Part shown: positions 1 to 5,367 of the stretch, piece after piece
Numbering within the stretch: position 1 is the stretch's first letter
Layout: every line of letters starts with the position of its first letter
Origin: Nitrospinota bacterium
GTDB taxonomy: Bacteria > Nitrospinota > Nitrospinia > UBA9942
DNA length: 11,902 bases
Reading direction: 5' to 3'
NCBI GenBank assembly: GCA_016234205.1
Contig: JACRGN010000056.1
Span: forward strand, 1 to 11,902
Program-made: the position numbers and the translations under genes
The notes under the pieces: model-generated
Databases searched by the model: none
What the model was told of the DNA's origin: nothing
Seen by the model: the letters and a program-made list of their open reading frames with translations, nothing else

Positions 1-2
1 TA

Positions 3-257
3 TTGGAAGTTCTTGAAGAAGAAGGACTAAATAATATAAAAGTCAAAAGAATCGGCATACCTGATAAATTCATTGAGCATGGCTCACAGTCAATCATAAG
101 AGATAAATACCAGCTAACCCCATCAGCAATTGCCTCCACAATATCAGAATTCCTTAAAAATATTCAGCCACAAATTGACACAAATAATTCCGAAGAACAA
201 AGACATTATTCAGCCACGAATTTACACAAATATTCACGAATTAGAAGAAGTTTTTAA
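3..257 (+). CDS. dxs: 1-deoxy-D-xylulose-5-phosphate synthase, C-terminal end (partial)
   Basis: This is the 3' end of the gene for DXP synthase, which condenses pyruvate and glyceraldehyde-3-phosphate with thiamine diphosphate as cofactor in the first step of the MEP isoprenoid pathway (cytoplasm). Only 84 residues are visible; the reading frame is open at the left edge, so the gene starts outside the window. The stretch RIGIPDKFIEHGS, followed by a segment like LLREEYGL and SAIASTISEFL, is the characteristic end of the C-terminal transketolase domain of Dxs. The natural end of the family is near residue 51 of the visible part. The remaining tail is unusual: its last 15 residues (from S70) are encoded by the left arm of the inverted repeat at 212-290. 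The gene lies 36 nt upstream of tlyA on the same strand, a pairing often seen in this kind of genome. Confidence 0.93.
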   Translation: MEVLEEEGLNNIKVKRIGIPDKFIEHGSQSIIRDKYQLTPSAIASTISEFLKNIQPQIDTNNSEEQRHYSATNLHKYSRIRRSF

Positions 258-290
258 AAAATTAGTGTTAATTCGTGTTCATTCGTGGCT
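212..290. repeat. Inverted repeat of 10-bp words across the dxs/tlyA junction
   Basis: Arms are 212-241 and 261-290, with a 19-nt loop. The right arm is three 10-bp units (attagtgtta, attcgtgttc, attcgtggct) and the left arm is three complementary units (agccacgaat, ttacacaaat, attcacgaat). The outermost unit pairs perfectly over 10 bp; overall 23 of 30 positions pair. The left arm encodes the end of Dxs. The right arm ends 3 nt before the tlyA ATG and occupies the place where a Shine-Dalgarno sequence would be expected. Confidence 0.85.
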
Positions 291-293
291 AAA

Positions 294-1076
294 ATGAAAA
301 AAAAGCGGTTGGATAGTCTCCTAATAGAAAGGGGCATCATTCAGAGCCGTGAAAGGGCGAAGGGTCTTATACTATCAGGAGATGTAAGGGTCAATGGTAA
401 TCCTGTCAATAAGGCTGGCACACTAATAGATGAAGACGCAGAAATAGAGCTTAGAGGTAAAGATATACCCTATGTAAGCCGAGGCGGACTAAAACTTGAG
501 AAGGCAATAAGGGAATTTAATATCAATGTAAAAGATAAGGTTGCAATAGATGTCGGTGCGTCAACAGGCGGTTTTACAGACTGCCTTCTTCAGAATGGCG
601 TCAAAAAAGTATATGCAGTTGATGTAGGGTATGGTCAATTGGCATGGAAATTACGAAACGACCCAAGGGTTGTTGTTATAGAAAGAAAGAATATCCGATA
701 CATAAAACCCTCTGATATTCGACCTCCCCTTAATCCCCTCCTTGCAAAGGAGGGGAAGGGGGAGGTGATTGGGGAGCTTGCTGATATTGCAACTATAGAT
801 GTCTCCTTCATATCACTCAAATTAGTCCTGCCAGTTATTAAAAATTTATTAAAAGAAAAAAGCGAAATAATTGCACTCATAAAACCCCAATTTGAAGTAG
901 GAAAAGGCGAAGTAGGAAAAGGCGGTATAGTCAGGGAGAAAGAAAAGCATGAGAAGGTAATTTCTGAGATAAAATCCTTTGCAATTGATTCAGGATTTAA
1001 GGTTTTAAATATAACAGAATCACCAATTGCTGGACAGAAAGGAAATGTGGAGTTTTTGATATATTTACAGAAATAA
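294..1076 (+). CDS. tlyA: TlyA-family rRNA 2'-O-methyltransferase (hemolysin A family)
   Basis: TlyA proteins methylate ribose 2'-OH groups of 16S/23S rRNA using S-adenosylmethionine. The 260-residue product has an N-terminal S4 RNA-binding domain (residues 1-60, beginning MKKKRLDSLL) and a Rossmann-like FtsJ methyltransferase domain with the SAM motif DVGASTGGFTD (86-96), DVSFISLK (169-176) and KPQFEVG (197-203). The K-D-K-E catalytic tetrad appears as K67, D169, K197 and E253. ATG 294 is chosen because it matches the family start; an in-frame GTG at 285 would add three residues. Neither has a Shine-Dalgarno sequence, since a repeat arm fills the upstream region. Residues about 143-161 are an extra loop encoded by an in-frame palindrome (722-766). 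The gene probably belongs with dxs and is convergent with queH. Confidence 0.94.
   Translation: MKKKRLDSLLIERGIIQSRERAKGLILSGDVRVNGNPVNKAGTLIDEDAEIELRGKDIPYVSRGGLKLEKAIREFNINVKDKVAIDVGASTGGFTDCLLQNGVKKVYAVDVGYGQLAWKLRNDPRVVVIERKNIRYIKPSDIRPPLNPLLAKEGKGEVIGELADIATIDVSFISLKLVLPVIKNLLKEKSEIIALIKPQFEVGKGEVGKGGIVREKEKHEKVISEIKSFAIDSGFKVLNITESPIAGQKGNVEFLIYLQK
722..766. repeat. 45-bp palindromic element inserted in frame in tlyA
   Basis: The sequence folds into a long hairpin: 735-743 (cccctcctt) pairs with 747-755 (aaggagggg) across a 3-nt loop, and 722-729 (acctcccc) pairs with 759-766 (ggggaggt). It reads in frame as PPLNPLLAKEGKGEV within TlyA, between the NIRYI segment and the catalytic DVSFIS strand, where family members have a short surface loop. 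C-rich/G-rich palindromes of this wording are dispersed repeats in several bacterial phyla, as I recall; only one copy is in this window. Its composition is far more GC-rich than the surrounding gene. Confidence 0.85.
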
Positions 1077-1093
1077 TTAAACCATAAAAGACT

Positions 1094-1171
1094 TTACCAC
1101 TGAAGGCACTGAATTTAAAATATTTTATTTCAGTATCCTCTGTGGTTATTTTCAGTGATTTCAGTGGTTAA
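1094..1171. repeat. Inverted repeat of 9-bp words between convergent tlyA and queH
   Basis: Left arm 1094-1113 holds accactgaa and ggcactgaa; right arm 1151-1171 holds ttcagtgat and ttcagtggt. The arms pair as 9 bp, a 2-nt mismatch, then 7 bp. The loop is AT-rich. It lies after the tlyA stop and, on the other strand, beyond the queH stop, so a bidirectional terminator role is possible, although there is no clean U-tract directly after either arm. Confidence 0.7.
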
Positions 1172-1191
1172 GATTTAGAATAATTATTAAG

Positions 1192-1221
1192 TCTGTGTAA
1201 ATCTGTGTCTATCTGTGGTTT
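1192..1221. repeat. Solo tandem array, 3 x 10 bp (tctgtg words)
   Basis: Three units begin with tctgtg exactly 10 bp apart (1192, 1202, 1212): tctgtgtaaa, tctgtgtcta, tctgtggttt. I see no well-matched opposite arm; the stretch 1079-1096 (aaacc...ttta) could be a decayed one. The word resembles the complement of the acagag words found at 3763 and 11758. Confidence 0.65.
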
Positions 1222-1244
1222 CATGTATTTTTTAGGTTAAACCA

Positions 1245-1787
1245 TCAGATATCCCTCTTACTAAATACACACCCGCAGTAATTCTGTCTTTTGAGTCCAT
1301 ACTCTTTACCTTTCTGGATACTTATCTTAAACCCCTCTTTCTTTTTAAAATCTGCCTCATAAAATTTCAGACCATACTGTTTTGCCAGTTCCAAACCAAT
1401 TCTGTTTATTACAGATGCATTTTTGTGTGGGCTTGTGGTAAGGACAGTAGTGAAATATTCAAAATCATTCTCTTTTGCAAAAATGACAGCCCTCTCAAGC
1501 CTCATTCTGAAACATATCTCACACCTTCCCTCCCCCTCCCTGTCATCCTCATGCCCCTTTGTAAGCTCAAACCATCTTTCAGTGTCATATTCGGCAGAAA
1601 TAAAAGGGAGTCCAATCTGGCTGGAAAATTTCCTCATCTCCTCAAGACGGAATAGATATTCATCTTCAGGATGAATATTCGGGTCGTAGAAATATGCAGT
1701 AAGCTCAAAATCCTTTTTTAGCAAATCTATTGCATGTGGTGAGCATGGTGCACAGCAAATATGAAGGAGTAGTCGTGGTTTTTGCAT
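1245..1787 (-). CDS. queH: Epoxyqueuosine reductase QueH
   Basis: QueH (formerly DUF208) reduces epoxyqueuosine to queuosine at the wobble position of GUN-anticodon tRNAs, the last step of Q synthesis, and replaces the unrelated cobalamin enzyme QueG. The 180-residue protein has the family's cysteine pattern for its metal centres: HICCAPC near the N-terminus (C11, C12, C15), a CEIC motif (C89, C92) in the segment EGRCEICFRMRLE, and YCGC near the C-terminus (C171, C173). The motifs YDPNIHP, EDDREGEGRC and TTVLTTSPHK are also typical. The ATG is supported by GAGGT ending 4 nt upstream (complement of 1792-1796). No other queuosine gene is nearby. It is convergent with tlyA and divergent from dgkA, so it is probably transcribed alone from its own promoter. 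Confidence 0.95.
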   Translation of the reverse strand: MQKPRLLLHICCAPCSPHAIDLLKKDFELTAYFYDPNIHPEDEYLFRLEEMRKFSSQIGLPFISAEYDTERWFELTKGHEDDREGEGRCEICFRMRLERAVIFAKENDFEYFTTVLTTSPHKNASVINRIGLELAKQYGLKFYEADFKKKEGFKISIQKGKEYGLKRQNYCGCVFSKRDI

Positions 1788-1797
1788 CTATACCTCA

Positions 1798-1827
1798 TTG
1801 ACAGTAGTTTGATAATTATTATATATT
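1798..1827 (+). promoter_or_regulatory. Sigma70-like promoter for dgkA-PAP2
   Basis: TTGACA (1798-1803) is a perfect -35 hexamer. TATATT (1822-1827) is an 18-bp-spaced -10, or TATATA (1820-1825) a 16-bp-spaced one. Transcription would begin near 1834, so the inverted repeat at 1848-1934 would sit at the very 5' end of the mRNA. The hexamers match those of the miaB promoter at 3701-3729. Confidence 0.55.
1818..1823 (-). promoter_or_regulatory. Possible -10 box for queH
   Basis: The complement of 1818-1823 reads TATAAT, 30 nt upstream of the queH ATG, which would give a leader of about 24 nt. No good -35 hexamer is visible at the right distance, so support is moderate. The site overlaps the forward promoter of the divergent dgkA gene. 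Confidence 0.4.
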
Positions 1828-1847
1828 AAACTTACTATAAAGAATAT

Positions 1848-1934
1848 AAGGAGAAAGGGAGAAAATGGAAAAAGGGAGAAAAAGCACCTTTTATTATTTT
1901 TCTCTCCCATTCCACTCTTTCCCCATTTCTCCTT
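1848..1934. repeat. Inverted repeat of 8-bp purine words in the queH/dgkA divergent region
   Basis: The left arm 1848-1883 is a degenerate 8-bp purine array (aggagaaa, gggagaaa, atggaaaa, agggagaa). The right arm 1897-1934 is the complementary pyrimidine array (tctcccat, tccactct, ttccccat, ttctcctt). The arms pair over about 36 bp with scattered mismatches and small gaps. The genes on either side diverge, so it cannot be a terminator for both; it lies in the leader of dgkA and ends 16 nt before the preferred GTG start. The first 22 nt match 20 of 22 with the inner arm at 3806. Confidence 0.8.
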
Positions 1935-1950
1935 GATTTTTTTTATTCCT

Positions 1951-2649
1951 GTGAAACCAAAAAACTGGTTTGAAAGCTTAAACTGTGCTATTGAAGGTAT
2001 CCTCTATGTTGTAAAGCATGAGAGACACATGAGGTATCACTTTATAATTGCAGGTATTGTCCTCCTCATAAGCCTATTCTTAAATCTCTCAACATTTGAA
2101 TTTGTCCTCCTTGCAGTATCAATCACATTTGTCCTCTTTGCTGAGGTTATAAATACAGCCTTTGAAGTGCTCACGGATATGATTACAACAGAATATAATC
2201 CCCTGATAAAGGCTGTTAAGGACATGGCAGCGGGCGGAGTCCTGATAGCCTCAATCGCAGCTGCAATTATGGGCTACTGGATACTCTCAAAGCATCTATT
2301 CCCGCCAATTAAACTCTCCCTCCTTTTAGTAAAGAGGTCATCAGAATTGATTGCTGTAATTTCCCTTATAATAGTAATAATCTTAGTTGTTATAATTAAA
2401 ACAAGATTTGGGAAGGGGAAGCCTCTGCATGGAGGTCTCCCAAGCGGACATGCGGCACTATCTTTTTCAATATGGACTGCGTTATCACTCATTACATTAG
2501 ACCCGCTTATTACAATACTTACATTTATAATGGCAGTTATGGTCAGCCACAGCAGATTGTTATTAGAGATTCATACAATAAAAGAGGTGATTGCAGGGGC
2601 AATGCTTGGTATACTTACTACTGTAGTGATATTTAAGATATTTGAGTAA
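1951..2649 (+). CDS. Diacylglycerol/undecaprenol kinase fused to PAP2 phosphatase
   Basis: This is an integral membrane fusion of a DgkA-type lipid kinase and a PAP2-type lipid phosphatase. The kinase half (about residues 1-115) has the segment AIEGILYVVKHERHMRYH and the DgkA signature EVINTAFEVLTD, with three predicted membrane helices. The second half has K-x6-KP, LPSGHAA and SR-x5-H, the three PAP2 motifs. Two positions differ from the textbook motif: Lys in place of Arg before Pro, and Glu in place of Asp four residues after the catalytic His (HTIKE); both may be normal for this fused subfamily. Likely substrates are undecaprenol and undecaprenyl or phosphatidate phosphates, recycled at the cytoplasmic membrane. 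I prefer GTG 1951 (VKPKNWFESLN, the usual start of the domain). TTG 1933 would add six residues but lies in a repeat arm. Neither has a Shine-Dalgarno sequence. Confidence 0.88.
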   Translation: MKPKNWFESLNCAIEGILYVVKHERHMRYHFIIAGIVLLISLFLNLSTFEFVLLAVSITFVLFAEVINTAFEVLTDMITTEYNPLIKAVKDMAAGGVLIASIAAAIMGYWILSKHLFPPIKLSLLLVKRSSELIAVISLIIVIILVVIIKTRFGKGKPLHGGLPSGHAALSFSIWTALSLITLDPLITILTFIMAVMVSHSRLLLEIHTIKEVIAGAMLGILTTVVIFKIFE

Positions 2650-2660
2650 AACTTCAGGTT

Positions 2661-2713
2661 AAGGCTGAGGCTAAGGTTGAGGAAATCTTGACCTTAACCT
2701 AAACCTCAACCTT
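2661..2713. repeat. Inverted repeat of 6-bp words between dgkA and glpX, possible terminator
   Basis: Left arm 2661-2682 and right arm 2692-2713 pair at 18 of 22 positions around a 9-nt loop. Both arms have a 6-bp period: aggctg, aggcta, aggttg on the left, and ccttaa, cctaaa, cctcaa on the right. The array begins one unit earlier, at 2656. The right arm runs into a T-rich stretch (cttttatttt, 2711-2720), so the transcript could act as an intrinsic terminator or attenuator before glpX. Confidence 0.75.
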
Positions 2714-2731
2714 TTATTTTGGGAGGCTTTC

Positions 2732-3700
2732 ATGGATAGGAATCTTGCATTGGATGCTGTAAGGGTAACAGAGGCTGCGGCACTATCATCCGCCCGGCTT
2801 ATGGGGAGAGGGGATGAAAAGGCGGCAGACCAGGCTGCAGTAAATGCCATGAGACAGGCATTTAATACTGTAAAAATCAGAGGCACAGTTGTAATCGGAG
2901 AGGGTGAAAGGGATGAGGCGCCAATGCTTTATATTGGAGAGAAGGTAGGGTCAGGTGACGGAGACGCCACTGAGGTTGATATTGCCCTTGACCCCCTTGA
3001 GGGAACCACAATTACAGCCAATGGCGGACCGAATGCCATATCAGTAATTGCAATGGGGCCTAAGGGGAGCTTCCTGCATGCACCTGATACCTATATGGAA
3101 AAGATTGCTGTAGGTCCAAAGGCAAAGGGGGTTATTGATTTGAACAAGACCCCGACAGAGAATCTAAAAGCTATATCAAAGGTTATGAATTGTTATGTAG
3201 AAGATTTGACAGTCATAATCCTTAATAGACCAAGGCATGAAAATCTCATAAAAGAGGTAAGGGCTTGCGGTGCAAGGATAAAGCTAATACCTGACGGTGA
3301 TGTATCTGCTGCCATAGCTACAGCAATAGAAGGCTCAGGGATTGATGTCCTGATGGGCATCGGCGGTGCACCTGAGGGTGTCATTGCGGCAGCAGCCCTC
3401 CAGTGTGTCGGAGGCCATATGCAGGGGAGGCTTAAACCCCGTAATGACAGCGAAATTGAAAGGGCAGGGAAGATGGGAATCAAGGATATAAACAAGATAT
3501 ACTCAATTGATGAGCTCGCACATAAGGATAATGTAATGTTCGCTGCAACCGGTGTAACTGACGGGGACATGCTGAAGGGTGTAAGATTTTTCAGCGGCGG
3601 TGCCTCAACCCATTCTATAGTCATGAGATCAAAGACGAGAACCATCCGTTTTATTGAGGCTACGCATCACTTTAACTTTAAAACCGATTATGAATTCTGA
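2732..3700 (+). CDS. glpX: Class II fructose-1,6-bisphosphatase GlpX
   Basis: GlpX hydrolyses fructose-1,6-bisphosphate to fructose-6-phosphate in gluconeogenesis (cytoplasm, metal-dependent, Li-sensitive fold). The 322-residue length is normal for the family. Visible active-site motifs are D33 in AADQAAV, the GEGERDEAPM segment with E57, VDIALDPLEGTT (82-93) with D87 and E90, and GGAPEGV (211-217) with E215. The ATG has a clear GGGAGG Shine-Dalgarno at 2721-2726, 5 nt upstream. The next gene upstream ends 82 nt away and an inverted repeat with a T-rich tail lies between, so glpX could be partly or wholly independent of dgkA; I see no strong promoter in the gap. A strong promoter for the following gene begins directly after its stop codon, which suggests glpX ends its transcription unit. 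Confidence 0.97.
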   Translation: MDRNLALDAVRVTEAAALSSARLMGRGDEKAADQAAVNAMRQAFNTVKIRGTVVIGEGERDEAPMLYIGEKVGSGDGDATEVDIALDPLEGTTITANGGPNAISVIAMGPKGSFLHAPDTYMEKIAVGPKAKGVIDLNKTPTENLKAISKVMNCYVEDLTVIILNRPRHENLIKEVRACGARIKLIPDGDVSAAIATAIEGSGIDVLMGIGGAPEGVIAAAALQCVGGHMQGRLKPRNDSEIERAGKMGIKDINKIYSIDELAHKDNVMFAATGVTDGDMLKGVRFFSGGASTHSIVMRSKTRTIRFIEATHHFNFKTDYEF

Positions 3701-3729
3701 TTGACAAACATTACAATTCACCCTATATT
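3701..3729 (+). promoter_or_regulatory. Strong sigma70-like promoter for miaB and downstream genes
   Basis: TTGACA at 3701-3706 starts at the base after the glpX stop codon. It is followed at an exact 17-bp spacing by TATATT at 3724-3729 (5 of 6 to TATAAT). Transcription would start near 3736, giving a leader of about 215 nt that contains the nested inverted repeat at 3763-3933. Confidence 0.65.
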
Positions 3730-3762
3730 GAAGTTATACTTTGAAACAAAAAAACCTGATAA

Positions 3763-3933
3763 GCTACAGAGGACACAGAGGTCACGGAGATAAATAAAAA
3801 AGATTAAGGAGAAAAGGAGAATATGGAGAGATGGAGAAAAGGTAAAATTAAATAATTTTTTTATTTCCCCCTTTTTCAAATTTTCCTATTTCTCCTTATT
3901 GTCTTCCTCAGTGCTCTCTGTGAACTCTGTGGC
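3763..3933. repeat. Nested two-word inverted repeat in the miaB leader
   Basis: The outer arms are 3763-3790 and 3906-3933 and pair at 21 of 28 positions. They are built from 9-bp words (acagaggac, acagaggtc on the left; ctctctgtg and aactctgtg on the right). The inner arms are 3806-3842 and 3867-3897, built from 8-bp words (aaggagaa, aaggagaa, tatggaga, gatggaga against cccccttt, ttcaaatt, ttcctatt, tctcctta). An AT-rich loop closes the structure. It fills most of the glpX-miaB gap and ends 18 nt before the miaB ATG, leaving no Shine-Dalgarno sequence. Confidence 0.82.
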
Positions 3934-3951
3934 AAATTCTTATATTTTTTT

Positions 3952-5295
3952 ATGTCAGAAAAAAATCTTGCCTTATTGACCTTCGGCTGCCAGATGAATA
4001 AATACGACTCGGAAAAAATTGTCGGTCTGCTGGAAAATTCTGGCATAAGATTAACAGACAATTTAGATACTGCAGATATAATTATTTTGAACACTTGCAG
4101 TATAAGGGAAAAGGCTGAGCACAAAGTTTATAGCCAGCTCGGCAGACTCACTCCGCTAAAAAAGAAGAATCCGAATTTAATCATAGGGGTCGGGGGATGC
4201 GTTGCCCAGATTCAGGGTAAAAAGATTCTTCAAAGGGCGCCGCAGGTTGATTTAGTATTTGGAACCCTAAACATAAATAAACTTCCAGGATTTATCAGAG
4301 AAATAGAAGAGACAAGTGCAAGAATATCAGATATTGATTCTAATTCCGATATAGATACAGATTCGGCAGCAATTAAACGGGAGGGGGCTGTCCAGGCATG
4401 GGTCAACATAATGCACGGCTGTGATAACTATTGTTCATACTGTGTTGTCCCCTACACAAGGGGAAGGGAAAAGAGCAGGACAAGAGAGTCAATCCTCACT
4501 GAGATAAGAGGGCTGTCAGAAAAAGGCTTTAAGGAGGTCACACTCCTTGGACAGAATGTAAACTCTTATGGCAGTGATTTGAGTGAAGGGATAGATTTTC
4601 CTGACCTCCTTTCTTTGATTGATAAAATAGAAGGCATTAAGAGAATAAGATTTATCACATCCCATCCAAAAGACCTGTCTGATAACCTTATAAAGGCAAT
4701 GGCTGAACTGCCAAAGGTCTGCGAGTCTCTCCACCTGCCGATACAGTCAGGCTCTGACAGTATCTTGCAAAATATGAAGAGGGGTTACACATCAGGGGAG
4801 TATCTAAAAAATATTGATAAGGTTAAAGAGGCGATTCCAGAGATTTCATTGTCTTCCGATGTAATAGTAGGATTTCCAGGTGAGACAGATGAAGATTTTG
4901 AGAAGACAAGGGATATTATAAAAAGTGTCCGATACGATGGAATATTTTTATTCAAATATTCTCCGAGGCCCGAAACCCCTGCATCCGAATTCTCAAACCA
5001 GATACCAAATGATGTAAAACAGGCACGATTTGAAAATATAATGGAATTGCAGAAAGAAATAACTTTAAACAAAAATAAAAAATTGGAAGGTAAGATTGTT
5101 GAAATCCTGATTGAGGGAAATAATAAGAATGACAACAGCAAACTGACAGGAAGGACAAGGACAAATAAACTTGTGACAATCCCCACCGAGGGGGGATTTA
5201 AAAAAGAAGATTTAACAGGAAAATTAATTGATGTTAAAATAACAAGGGCAAATTTATATGGTCTTGAAGGAATAATAGTAGGCAGTAGGCAGTAG
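3952..5295 (+). CDS. miaB: tRNA-2-methylthio-N6-dimethylallyladenosine synthase MiaB
   Basis: MiaB is a radical-SAM methylthiotransferase that converts i6A37 to ms2i6A37 in tRNAs reading UNN codons. The 447-residue protein has all three domains: UPF0004 with cluster cysteines C13 (FGCQMNKYDSE), C49 (NTCSIREKAE) and C83 (GGCVAQ); the radical SAM core with C157-x3-C161-x2-C164 (MHGCDNYCSYC); and a C-terminal TRAM domain (LTGRTRTNKLV to ANLYGLEG). The segment VVPYTRGREKSR favours MiaB over RimO or MtaB. A low-complexity D/S-rich linker (about 124-141) separates the first two domains. The ATG fits the family start but has no Shine-Dalgarno sequence. The last residues (VGSRQ) are encoded by a repeat arm. 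MiaB needs the isopentenyl group ultimately derived from Dxs, though linkage here may be coincidental. Confidence 0.98.
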   Translation: MSEKNLALLTFGCQMNKYDSEKIVGLLENSGIRLTDNLDTADIIILNTCSIREKAEHKVYSQLGRLTPLKKKNPNLIIGVGGCVAQIQGKKILQRAPQVDLVFGTLNINKLPGFIREIEETSARISDIDSNSDIDTDSAAIKREGAVQAWVNIMHGCDNYCSYCVVPYTRGREKSRTRESILTEIRGLSEKGFKEVTLLGQNVNSYGSDLSEGIDFPDLLSLIDKIEGIKRIRFITSHPKDLSDNLIKAMAELPKVCESLHLPIQSGSDSILQNMKRGYTSGEYLKNIDKVKEAIPEISLSSDVIVGFPGETDEDFEKTRDIIKSVRYDGIFLFKYSPRPETPASEFSNQIPNDVKQARFENIMELQKEITLNKNKKLEGKIVEILIEGNNKNDNSKLTGRTRTNKLVTIPTEGGFKKEDLTGKLIDVKITRANLYGLEGIIVGSRQ

Positions 5296-5344
5296 ATAAT
5301 AGTGGTTCTCTTTACTGCTTACTCCTTACTGCATACTGCTTACT
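5277..5344. repeat. Inverted repeat of 7-bp words at the miaB 3' end
   Basis: Arms 5277-5295 and 5326-5344 pair at 16 of 19 positions. The left arm is gtaggca repeated at 7 bp and includes the miaB stop codon. The right side is an exact 7-bp array from 5312: ttactgc, ttactcc, ttactgc, atactgc, ttact. It lies between miaB and the Shine-Dalgarno of the next gene. No U-tract follows. Confidence 0.82.
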
Positions 5345-5353
5345 TAAACAGAA

Positions 5354-5362
5354 GGGAGGTGA
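5354..5362 (+). promoter_or_regulatory. Shine-Dalgarno sequence that fixes the DUF151 start
   Basis: GGGAGGTGA lies 5 nt before ATG 5368 (GGAGGT core 7 nt before it). It rules out the longer reading from GTG 5302, whose extra 22 residues would be encoded by the inverted repeat. Confidence 0.85.
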
Positions 5363-5367
5363 AAAAG

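Noticed and set aside
212..290. CRISPR array or insertion-sequence ends as an explanation of the repeats
   Set aside because: There are no spacers of constant length, no repeated 23-47 bp units, no transposase and no target duplications; periods of 6-10 bp do not fit.
894..923. Perfect 15-bp tandem duplication in tlyA (encoding EVGKG twice)
   Set aside because: The TlyA family normally has a two-fold motif here (FEVGxxxVGKGG) and the D-K-E spacing downstream equals that of the family, so no length was added; the exact repeat is probably convergence of codons.
3193..3645. 150-residue open frame antisense to glpX
   Set aside because: Serine/proline/isoleucine-rich shadow of a conserved gene in the other strand, with no family features.
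4785..5186. 133-residue open frame antisense to miaB
   Set aside because: Lies within the radical SAM/TRAM coding region; low-complexity shadow composition.
5302..5367. 22-residue N-terminal extension of the DUF151 protein from GTG 5302
   Set aside because: Encoded by the repeat arm, absent from the family, and a strong Shine-Dalgarno supports ATG 5368.
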